This document shows positions 12,156 to 21,111 of a DNA stretch of 64,000 bases, piece by piece (the first letter of the stretch is position 1; each line of letters begins with the position of its first letter). This stretch comes from Antitrichia curtipendula (taxonomy: Eukaryota; Streptophyta; Bryopsida; Hypnales; Leucodontaceae). Location of the stretch: assembly GCA_951230915.1 (NCBI GenBank), contig OX579640.1, positions 15,458,981 to 15,522,980 of the forward strand. Reading direction: 5' to 3'. A program made the translations under genes and the position numbers. Under the pieces are notes generated by a model, which was given only the letters and a program-made list of their open reading frames with translations, was not told the origin of the DNA and ran no database searches.

Positions 12156-12972
12156 AAACTTCATGATGCAGATAGATAGATAGAAACTCCGGTCTTTCAA
12201 AGAAGGCCGGCGTGAATAAAGTGTCTGTTCGTATTGACAATGAGCCAATGTCCAATGGATCAATGGCCATTGATTCAAAACTACTCTTCCCTTTCGAGAA
12301 TAGACACTTTAGTTATCAGTAACCAGGTAAAGTAAAAGGATTTGAAGTGCCTGGGTGAAAAAATGGTTTAGAGCATCCCCACGCGTCTGGCAAAATGCCA
12401 GCCAATTTGCCAGCCGGGGATGATGGGTCGCCCCACCCATAGCCTCTTAAGAGGCCATCGCCACCCAATCGGCTACGTCCACATTCATGGATCAAGTCCT
12501 TGTTTGTTGGAAAAGTGCAAAAAGTGCTTGTTTCATGTGGTTTGCAAGCCGGTTTGCAAGCCACCCCTTGGCTTGCAAAAGAGCCCGTTTTTGCAAGTCA
12601 TGGGCGACTTTTGGCTTGGCCTCTTAACAAGTTCATCCATTATGCAAGACGGGTGGGGCACTTTTGCAAGCCGGTGGCAACAAGTCATCCGTTTTACAAG
12701 ACGGGTGGGCATGCTCTTATAATTGCAAAGTGTAGGTAGAGAGGGTCACCAAGCCATGAGTTCGGAGGTTGGTTGGAGAGGGACTAAGTATCATGGTTAT
12801 GTGGTCCGGGTTTGATTCCCGTCGGGCTTGTTTGAGCAATGACATGATAGCCATGGCTTGGTGCTGCTAGTGAATATTTAAAGGCAGGAAGGTTGTTCCA
12901 ACCAACCGGCCCCATCCCCCCAATCTGAGACAAGTGTTTGCATCCAGTGTTAACACAAAACTTCATGATGCA
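12156..12972. other. Segment bounded by a 15-bp direct repeat; possible retroposon insertion
   Basis: The 15-mer AAACTTCATGATGCA occurs at 12156-12170 and again at 12958-12972. The second copy is followed after about 20 bp by an A-rich stretch. Inside lies a Harbinger-like miniature element (12371-12716). Further right is a stretch with a tRNA-promoter-like B box (GGGTTTGATTCCC at about 12809) and upstream A-box-like sequence (GGTTGGTTGGAGAG at about 12767). A flanking duplication plus internal Pol III-like boxes is what a SINE leaves (known); assignment here is tentative. Confidence 0.35.
12371..12716 (+). mobile_element. Harbinger-like miniature element, family H, copy 1
   Basis: Imperfect terminal inverted repeats GAGCATCCCCAC (12371) and GTGGGCATGCTC (ending 12716) are flanked on both sides by TTA. 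The 346-bp GC-richer interior has repeated GCAAGCC/GGCTTGC words and CCTCTTAAGAGG. It is shared with a second copy at about 18762-19121. A 3-bp TTA/TWA duplication is typical of PIF/Harbinger elements (known). The reading frames in it are by-products of the repeat. Confidence 0.7.
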
Positions 12973-13659
12973 CATATTAACTGATCCAACAAATTAAAAA
13001 AAATAAAAATTACCATTGTCAATATCAATAAAAAAAAACACTGCCAATTTTATGAAGGTCAATGTAATTTTTGGCAATTTTTCAATGGTCATTGGCCCCC
13101 TCCGTCCTTTAGGGGTTCCAGATAATCAAAGAATCACTGGCTGGTGTGAGATTGTCAGATTGCCTAATTTATCATCTCCCAGTACTAATTTCCAGGTTTC
13201 CTTGAACCTCAGCTTACTATTTCTGCTTCGCCAGCCCAAGTTAAGACAGGGCTACTGCAAATCTGGTAAGCCACTCCCAAAATAAGTTGGACAGCAGCTG
13301 TAGGACCCCGAATTGACTGAAAAGCATGGATGGGGAGGATTCCTCAAAGCCAAATATCATGGGGGTGCTTTCTGCGTGCATGTAAGGTGGGTCTCCCAAA
13401 TGCGTCAATGCGTCACTGACCCTAAACCGTCATCTTCACTCCACGTACATCTCTAGAACCAATTATGTACCTCTATATATATATGTGGAAGAAACGCTTT
13501 TAGAATCAGATTTTGTGCCCTTCGTAACTTTTGCATGCAATATCCAAATGTCACATTCTTTTATGCATTGGAAACTCCTTTCACTTGCCAATAAGGAAAT
13601 ACAAAAAATTTGAATAGTCTATTAATAGTAATTAGGCACATTAACAATTAGTGTCGCAT
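12973..13659. other. Non-coding stretch with an orphan TTAA-element end and one copy of a dispersed 0.2-kb repeat
   Basis: GTCCTTTAGGGGTT at 13104-13117 looks like the right end of a TTAA element with no partner seen. At about 13510-13660 lies one copy of a repeat (AACTTTTGCATG...CACATT...CACTTGCCAATAAGGAAAT) that recurs inverted at about 44985-45200 and 45900-46130, and directly at about 62560-62720. A CTATATATATATG run at 13472 could act as a TATA box, but no gene follows it. Confidence 0.45.
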
Positions 13660-14012
13660 TAGATTTTTTCGGTTCCTTTGGAGTGTCGTTTCAAGCCCGT
13701 CCACAATGTTGGGAACCAACCACGACTGTCTATAATTAAAAATAAATTAAAATGTATTAGTAAAATATTTTAAAATAAAACAAAATATTTTAGTAAAATA
13801 TTTTAAAATAAAATAAAATATATTAGTAAAATATTTAAATATATATATAATATTTATAAAAAAAATAAATTTAAAACAACTAAATATTATTTTCTAATGT
13901 GGCAATGGTTTTGTCACATAAGACTACTAATTTCGGGCTTATTTGGCACAATTCCCACGTTCCAACAATGTGGGAACTCGTAGTCCTCTAGGACCCCAAA
14001 ATCTCATCTATT
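13660..14012 (-). mobile_element. AT-rich hairpin miniature element, family G, copy 2 (inverted)
   Basis: The ends read GATTTTTTCGGTTCCTTTGG and, inverted from the right, GATTTTGGGGTCCTAGAGG, giving imperfect terminal repeats of about 20 bp. Inside are GTTTCAAGCCC, CAATGTTGGGAACC, a long ATTTTAAAATA-rich core with repeated TATTAGTAAAATATTT units, a GTGGCA...TGTCAC stem and GTGGGAACTC. It is the longest copy of the family, apparently through expansion of the AT core. Confidence 0.6.
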
Positions 14013-14159
14013 GTTTTGAGGGGTACCCACTTTACTATATCTTATACCAATTGGATGAAGAACAATAGAAGTGAACTTCCAAGCATTCATTTATCTCGTG
14101 GATTATTGGAAGAGTTTGGTACATGCTGTCTGAAGTTGCCTAAGCTACCTCAACAATTT

Positions 14160-14338
14160 AGGGCAATGTAATTTTTGCACCGGGCACTAGATCAGAAAAA
14201 ATTGTATTCCAACTAGGTAGTACATGATTACATCTTGTGTTAAGATTTAAAAAACATCCCATTAAAAAATGACTTCATATTCACCTACCCAAGATCACCT
14301 GCGTACATTCAATAGCCATTTGGTCTTCTAGGGATTAA
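14160..14338 (+). mobile_element. Right-end fragment of a TTAA element, subfamily 4
   Basis: It matches the right third of the 3680-4188 element and ends in TTGGTCTTCTAGGGATTAA (14320-14338). The left part is missing, replaced upstream by the family G element and unrelated sequence. Confidence 0.5.
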
Positions 14339-14529
14339 TATCACAGTTAACAGACAACTCATTATCTATAAGCATTGGTATAGTACATGAAGGGTTCAAC
14401 TTACATGTCATAATTTAAAATAAGGTGCCTTTGGTAAATCATAGTATCCCACACATTATTAGAACAAACAAACAAAAATAGCAACTGTAACCATGAGGCC
14501 CATATCCACTCCAACCAAACCCTAACCAA

Positions 14530-14805
14530 CATTGCGTAGTATAAATGTAGATTTAAATATCCAACTGTGTTGTATAGTGTGAATGCAATTGTAGACACCT
14601 AATTGTGTTGTACAATGTGAACACAGTTGTAGATACCTAACCCTATTGTTCAAAGTGAATGTGATTGTAGAAATGCCTAACCGTGTTGTACAGTGTGAAT
14701 GCAATTGTAGACACCTAATCACATTGTACAGTGTGAATGCAATTGTAGACACCTAATCACGTTGTACAGTGTGAATGCGGCTAACCATGTTGTACAGTGT
14801 GCCAA
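14530..14805. repeat. Minisatellite, about 38-40-bp unit, 6-7 copies
   Basis: The core GTGTTGTACAGTGTGAATGC followed by AATTGTAGACACCTAA recurs about every 39 bp, with divergence increasing to the left. Point changes and small gaps separate the units. The short open frames on the - strand (repeated MSTIAFTLYN) come from the repeat and are not a gene. Confidence 0.85.
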
Positions 14806-15191
14806 TTCCAGGTGTCTTTCAAGGAAAATTGACTGAAAATTATTTTAAGAACCTTCGACTCCCCAAAATTCAGTTTCAGCTTTTAGGTGGGCGATCTCTG
14901 GAACTGTTCCCTTACTGGAGGTACTGTAGTCTTCTGTCCCAAGGACAGAGCCAACAAATATTCGCTCTTCCAAGACACCCCCCCCTGATGACTCATCATG
15001 GACCTATTGTACCCAAGTACCAACCTCCACCGGAACAGTCGAAACGCCCAACCGACTTAACTTACGTTATCCCAGATTCACCTCTGGGCCAATCACAGAT
15101 TCACTGCAGTCGGTCTCATAGATGTTTCTCTTGGGAATTTTTTTTAAATTTAAATTTTTAAATTTTTTTCTTCCCCTATCCGCAAATGGAG
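14806..15191. other. GC-richer stretch without a recognisable gene
   Basis: A 128-codon frame (14775-15161, +) overlaps the minisatellite and this stretch. Its product has no motif I recognise and ends in a TTTAAATTTAAATTT run, so I do not call it a gene. The base composition is closer to the gene island than to the surrounding AT-rich DNA. Confidence 0.4.
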
Positions 15192-15510
15192 ACAAACAAG
15201 GACACTGACAAGCATGTCAGCTGTATGGGGGAATGCGACATCCGTCCACCTGCGACTGGGGGCCTACTAGGGAAATGGATTCGGCCAAGTCAGAGGAGGG
15301 GGGAGTCGGGCAGTACGGGCAGTACGGGCAGCTGGAGAGGGGCATGTGTGGTCCTGTTTCGACAAGTGGACTGGCGAGCTGATATCGTGGGGGGCCTACC
15401 CTTGCCAGGTGTTGGATTCTGATGAGTTTTGGGGATCCGGAAAGGCCCGCTCAGTGCTGGCCTAACACTTGGGCACTCCCACTCATTGGATTGGCTTACG
15501 TACTGGCTGC
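15192..15510 (+). repeat. GC-rich dispersed repeat, copy 1 (inverted partner at 24805-25112)
   Basis: The segment AACAAGGACAC...GGGGGAATGC...CAAGTGGACTGG...TGTTGGATTCTGA...AGGCCCGCTCA...TAACACTTGGGCACTCCCAC is found inverted at 24805-25112 with many substitutions and small gaps. It contains a GGGCAGTACGGGCAGTACGG micro-repeat absent from the partner. Reading frames differ between the copies, so conservation as a protein is not supported. Origin unknown; possibly a transposon piece or duplicated gene fragment. Confidence 0.65.
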
Positions 15511-15744
15511 ATATTTCAAGGCCCTCATTTACACTCGCGTCATGGATTTTCCATTATGTTGCAAGCCCACGTCGTGAGCATCATGAAGGCAATAAAGGAC
15601 CAAACTCCGACCCTAGCCGCCCAAGGATTTGGGGGATTGAAAAAACCAATGCTTCCCCCCCCCCCAAAAGTAACGGTGTAAAGGTACAACTAGTTTGAAA
15701 CAACCTAGGCGGAAGATTGAAAGATAAGTGGCAAGGGGGGCTTA

Positions 15745-16654
15745 TGAACCCCTAAAGGTTGGAGACTATTTTTCCACCAAAAAACTCTCCCATATTTTTG
15801 AAAAACAACATTTTTGGACACATGTAATCATAGGAACTTGTAGTACGTTGATTTGAGAACATGTGAAAAAAAATTCAAAAATTTTCAACGTGTAGATTGC
15901 AAAGATATTAGCATTTGAAGTGACAACCTCCCCTCTAGGGCGCCCTGCAAAAAACTAGGCAACAATAGTTCACGAGGTCACTTTTGTATGAAAAAAATGT
16001 CCAAAATGGTGGTTAATCTTTGGATTCATTCTTCAAGGCAAGTTGGCTACATGCTTTAAAAAAATTCAGATAATTTGAAATTGTACAGCATATAGGAAAA
16101 AAATAGTAAGTAGAAAGAAGTAGAGAATGCTTCAAAATAATAAATTGTTAACATTTTATTTATGGAATAGAAAAATGCCAATCACAATGGTTATAATGTT
16201 GTAATCAACAATCTACATCCAACGTTTTTATTTATTTTTAATTCCATTGAAAATTGAGTTCAATAAAGGACTTCAAAGTTTATTTTAGAGTGGAGATTCT
16301 ATAACTACTTGCAAATTGAAACTCCTCATAACTTTCATCTCATTAATCAAAATGGAATGATTAAAAGCTTCCCATGTATATATAAATCTAAAAAAATAAT
16401 TTCAAATTTTTATTTTTTTTAAAAGTAATCTTTTTAAGAATTTGTTGAATTGTCCGCCAAGCGATGAAAACTACATATCATACAATAATTTTTTAACCAT
16501 GTAGTCAAAAGTTATGGAAATTGTTGGACCCAAAAGCTACTCCTTGGGGCACATTTTGTTTGAAATTTTTTAATTTAAAAAAACAATTGTTCATAATGAG
16601 CTGCCCAAAATTGCTATATTGCCAAAATTTGGTGTTTGGTCCTTTAGGGATTAA
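15745..16654 (+). mobile_element. TTAA-bordered miniature element, subfamily 2, copy 3
   Basis: The left border has mutated to TGAA (15745-15748), followed by CCCCTAAAGGTTGGAG. The right end TTTGGTCCTTTAGGGATTAA finishes at 16654. The interior follows 1546-2498 in the same order. The TTAA at 16651-16654 is also the left border of the next element. Confidence 0.75.
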
Positions 16655-17536
16655 CCCCTAAAAGAACAACACGTTTTTTTTGACAATATAGAAATTTTAA
16701 TTTGCATATTTTAGGTTGATATTTTATTAGAATGTGGGGACAAGGAATATCTTTCATATGCACTAAAAAATTTTGACATTTGGAAATATAAGTCAAAAGT
16801 TATGGCCTAATATGTCATTTTTTCTTGGCCAGGTAATCATGGCAAATTTTAAATTTTTTTTTTTCAAAAACAAAAATTTGAAATTGTTTTCTTAGAATTA
16901 TATATACAAAGAAAGTTTGGAATCATTCCATTTTGATCAATGATTCAAAAGTTATGAAGAATTTTAGTTTCCGGGTAGTTATAGATTTTCTATTTTAAAT
17001 ATACTTTGAAGTCCTTTATCTTACTCAATTTTCAATATTTTTTGAAAAAAATAAAATCATAGGACGTAGATTGTTTATTGGGATTGGCGTTTTTTCAATT
17101 CCATAACTAAGTGGTTAACAATTTAGTATTTTGAATCATTCTCTACTTCTTTCTACTTACTATATTTTTCCTATGTGTTGTACAGTTTGAAATGATCTAA
17201 AAATTTCAAGTATATAGCTAACTTGTCTAGGAAAAGAATCCAAAGAAGCACCACCATTTTGGACATTTTTTCATAGAAAAGTAAGCTTGTGAAGTGCAAC
17301 TACCCTGTTTTTTGCAAGGCCAAAAAAATGATTTCAATGATTATGAATGCTTGTATCTTGCAATTTACAGAGTATAAATTTTTGAAATTCTTACCACATG
17401 TTCTCAAGTCAACATACTACAGGATCCTTCAACTACATGTGTCAAAAAAAAATTCAAAATTTTGGTACTTGTACTAGAAATGGTAATTTTGGAGCGTTTT
17501 TGGTGAAAACATAGTCAAGGAACTTAAAGGGGGTAA
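16651..17536 (-). mobile_element. TTAA-bordered miniature element, subfamily 2, copy 4 (inverted, abutting)
   Basis: It begins at the shared TTAA with CCCCTAAAAGAAC and ends AGGAACTTAAAGGGGGTAA (right border TTAA mutated to GTAA). The interior is inverted relative to its neighbour, so the two form a head-to-head-type pair with one common TTAA. Non-coding. Confidence 0.75.
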
Positions 17537-17559
17537 CAAATAAAATAGCCGGCATCCAT

Positions 17560-17814
17560 AGAGTGGATTATGAATTTTTTTTAACATTGGAACGCTAGAT
17601 TGGTCACCGTGGAAGTCATTATTAGGGGACATGGTGAATCATTTGTTTAAAACAATAGCCTAGAGTATTCATTGGAAGTCAAACTATAGGGCAAGACTCC
17701 CATTGTTTTTTTACAAAAACTCTCAAGGATGAGCATCTGCACTTCTATCCTATCTAGAAGGGTTGCTTTTCCTCCATCCAACATTTAGTGTACTCAGCAA
17801 CATTACAAGGTTAT
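17560..17814 (+). repeat. Dispersed repeat ending at a TTAA-like site, family S, copy 1
   Basis: A segment with CATTGGAAGTCAAACTAT, CTCAAGGATGAGCAT, TTCTATCCT and CATTTAGTG words ends at TTAT (17811), where the next element begins. Related segments are at about 49170-49395 and 57180-57424; both end in TTAA. It may be another TTAA element whose left end has eroded. Confidence 0.45.
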
Positions 17815-18754
17815 CCCCTAAATGTTTTGGATTGTATTTTCAATTAAAAAAAAAACGCTCCCAAACTGCCATTCCTAGTACAAGTACCAAATTTTAGAAA
17901 AAAACACATTTTTGGACACATGTAACCATAGGATCTTGTAGTATGTTGGTTTCAGAAGATGTGGAAATAATTTCAGAAATTTCTATTGTGTATTGCAAGT
18001 TATTAGCATTTGAAGTGACAAAAATCCATTTTTTGGCCTTGTGGAAGTCTAGGCAATTGTCCTTCACAAAGTCATATTTGCATGAAAAAATGTACAAAAT
18101 GGTGACGCTTCTTTGGATTTATTCTTCAAGGCAAGTTGACTACATTCTTGAAAATTTTCAAATCATTTAGAATTGTACCACATATAGGAAAAAATAGTAA
18201 GTAGAAAATGCTTCAAAATAATAAATTGTTAACAATTTATTTATGGAATTGAATTACCAACCCCAATGGTTTTAATGTTGTATTGAACAGTCTACATCTA
18301 ATATTTTAATTTTATTCCAAAAATATTGAAAATTAAGTTAAATATAGGACTCCAATATTTATTTTAGAACAGAGATTTCATAACTACTCATAAACTACCC
18401 ACAACTAAAACTCCTCATGACTTTCATCTCATCAATCCAAATGGAATGATTCAAAGTTTTCCATGTATATATAAATCTAGAGAACTGATTTCAAATTTTT
18501 ATTTTTTAAAAGGTGATTTTTAAAGAAGTTGTTTTTGTTGCCTGGATTGCCCATCCAACAATGAAAACTACATATCATACAATAACTTTTTGACTATGTA
18601 GTCAAAAGTCATAAAAATTGTTGGGCTTTCAAGCTACTCCTAGGCCACATGTTGTGTGAAAATTTCAAAGAAATAAAATAAAAAATCCATTTGTAGTGAG
18701 TTGCCCAAAATTGCTATGTTGCCAAAAAGTGCAATTTGGATGTTTAGGGGTTAA
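17811..18754 (+). mobile_element. TTAA-bordered miniature element, subfamily 2, copy 5
   Basis: The left border TTAT (mutated TTAA) is followed by CCCCTAAATG. The right end is GTTTAGGGGTTAA, finishing at 18754. The 944-bp interior follows copy 1. Six bases after the right border a Harbinger-like element begins. Confidence 0.75.
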
Positions 18755-18761
18755 GAGCTTA

Positions 18762-19121
18762 GAGCATCACCACCTGTACTACAAAATGCAAGCCAATTTG
18801 CAAGCTTGTCAATCCAGTTTGTAAGCCAAGGAAGGAGGGTTGCCCCACCCATAGCCTCTTAAGAGGCCATTGCCACCCAATCGGCTATGTCTACATTCAC
18901 GGATTAAGTCCTTGTTTGTTGGAAAAGTGCAAAAGGTGCTTGTCTCATTTGATTTGCAAGTTGCCCTTTGGCTTGCAAAAGAGCCTGATTTTTCAAGCCA
19001 CTGAAGGCTTTTGGCTTGACCTCTTAACAAGTTCATCCATTATGCAAGATGGGTGGGGCAATTTTGCAAGCCGGTGGCAACAAGTCATCCATTTTACAAG
19101 ACGGGTAGGGATACTTTGACT
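18762..19121 (+). mobile_element. Harbinger-like miniature element, family H, copy 2
   Basis: It begins GAGCATCACCACC directly after TTA (18759-18761) and parallels the 12371-12716 copy through CCTCTTAAGAGGCCATTGCC, the GCTTGCAAAAGAGCC block and CAAGTCATCC. The right end is more decayed (GGGTAGGGATACTTTGACTTA). Non-coding. Confidence 0.65.
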
Positions 19122-20756
19122 TATACTTGACCAACAAAGAAATGGATTAAGTACATCCAAACATATTTGAAAAAAATCATCCATTCTTCAACGTAAGGGT
19201 TTTTGAATGAATTTATGTAGGAATGGGAAGAGAAAAAAAAACTTGCACTAAAAATGAAATTATGATGTCTACATTCTACTCCTTCATAATTTATTTTGCC
19301 AAAAGAAATCAAAATCTTCATCCACCTTCCTCCCATAGACAATCTTTGAGGTAAGAGTTCAAATTTTTGACAATGAAATCAATGTAAAAAATATGAAAAC
19401 TATAGACAACACAAGAAGTTAATTCCTAATGACCCATGCAATCACCAATTAGTGGTCTCTACTCAGATTTGGGAAGCTTTTTCTTATGGCAATTTATTTA
19501 TTTATGTACAGAAAAGTAGAATGTTTGTGAATAAATGTATTATGTACTTAAATGGCTATGAACTTATTTTTAGTATGAAGAAATGAACACCAAGTGTACA
19601 AGATTATTGAAGTGTTAAAAAAAAATTCTATTAGAAAAATGATGATGTTTGCATGATCAAACCTTTGAACAATTTGTGCTAATCAATATAAGAGGAAATT
19701 TTGGCCATTCATTAGAAACTTCACATTTAAAAAATATAAACTATAATTTTGGGTAAATTTTTTAAAATGAAATTGATATTAAACTATTTATGAATAATTT
19801 TCAAACTGGACTTCATAAATAACTTCCTTATGATGCAATGCATAATCCATGCCAATGAAAACTTTAAAGAGTTAAAAGAAATCATTTTATAGCATGTCTA
19901 AATTTTCATCAAAATTCATTGGGTCCTTTGGGACTAAGAATAATTCACCTCATCCAAAAATTCAAAAATCCATTGTATAGATTTCAAAAAAATTGTAAAC
20001 AATAAGGTTGAATTGATATTTATATCTTGAAAATATTAAATTTATTTTTGGAATTAAAAATAAATAAAATTGATAAAAATAAATATTTATAATGTTCAAA
20101 ATATATAATTTTATAATATCTAAATTTCCAAAATTTATAAGTTGCTTTGTAGATCTCAACATTTCAAACTTTCGAATTGGTCATCTCTAATAGTGCAAAG
20201 AAATGTTGTTTGATAGTAGTTTCCTAGATTCTTAGAAAATTTGATAGACAAAAAGAAAATTTAAATTAGTTTTTCTAACCTTCAATGTATAGAAACAAGG
20301 TCTTAGTTGCAAATTCATTTCAAGGTGCTTGGTGCTCCTTGTTCATCTTTTTGTTTGCAATTGGGAGTTAGGGCTTGAAAATCACACCCAATTTACTCAG
20401 GTCAATGTAATATGTTTTGTAAAAAAATAAGTAGCTCTACTATGATTGAGTTTCACTCTATAACACTAGCACACTTTTTGAACAAGGTAGCTAAATTATT
20501 CAAACTCTTGCACCAACGAAGGTGAAAACACTGAAAAAAGTGTCCATGTCCCAATCTTGACCTAATAGACTTCTATTTGAAAGTGCATTTAAAACATTCT
20601 CATACTTAATTGCAATTGGTTCACTATTGATTTTTGAAATTACTTTCGATTTTATGACCAAGCTATATGACAAGTTCAATTGTCAAGAGAGCTTCCACTT
20701 TGAAATTCATATGAATTACATGTCTTATCCAAAAATAATAATTTATTTTACTTTAA
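19122..20756. other. AT-rich intergenic DNA, no gene seen
   Basis: About 1.6 kb of AT-rich DNA preceding the gene island. I found no coding pattern and no transposon borders. Confidence 0.5.
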
Positions 20757-21111
20757 ATGAAAATTCATGATTTTCAATTGCCAATACTACAAAATTGCTT
20801 CTTGTTTTGCTTCTTGAAAAAGGTGCCTCCAACTATGCCGAGTTGTTTATTCGGACGGTTGTCGGTGTTTTCACCAGTTACTGTAGCTTCTGTCAACGCC
20901 GAATTGCAGACCCTCCTGCCTCGAGGTCCACAGGCAATAAAGTTAGGATCCACAAGGCAGTCGGTGGATTGGGAATTTGAAGCAGTCGGTGGCATTTTCC
21001 CGCAACTTTTGATGCAGATTGGTGAAGAAATCCGAAGTGTTCAGTGAGAATCTCGGAGGCCGTGTTCTCTTTGAAAAATGCGAGTACGAGGAGCATCAGG
21101 AAGTGGAAATT

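Noticed and set aside
11531..12278. Frames of 60-110 codons in and just after a TTAA element
   Set aside because: They coincide with the non-coding miniature element and its flank, and are not conserved in other copies.
12316..12739. Frames of 80-100 codons on both strands
   Set aside because: Produced by the GC-richer Harbinger-like element; the second copy at 18762 does not keep them.
12735..12840. Possible tRNA gene around the B-box-like sequence
   Set aside because: The acceptor stem pairs only partly and no normal anticodon arm could be fitted; kept only as a SINE-like hint.
14401..14752. Two - strand frames with the repeated start MSTIAFTLYN
   Set aside because: Direct reading of the 39-bp minisatellite.
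20757..21047. 96-codon frame just upstream of the NHX-like first exon
   Set aside because: No NHX or other motif; lies where a promoter or leader would be, and is in a different register from the NHX start.
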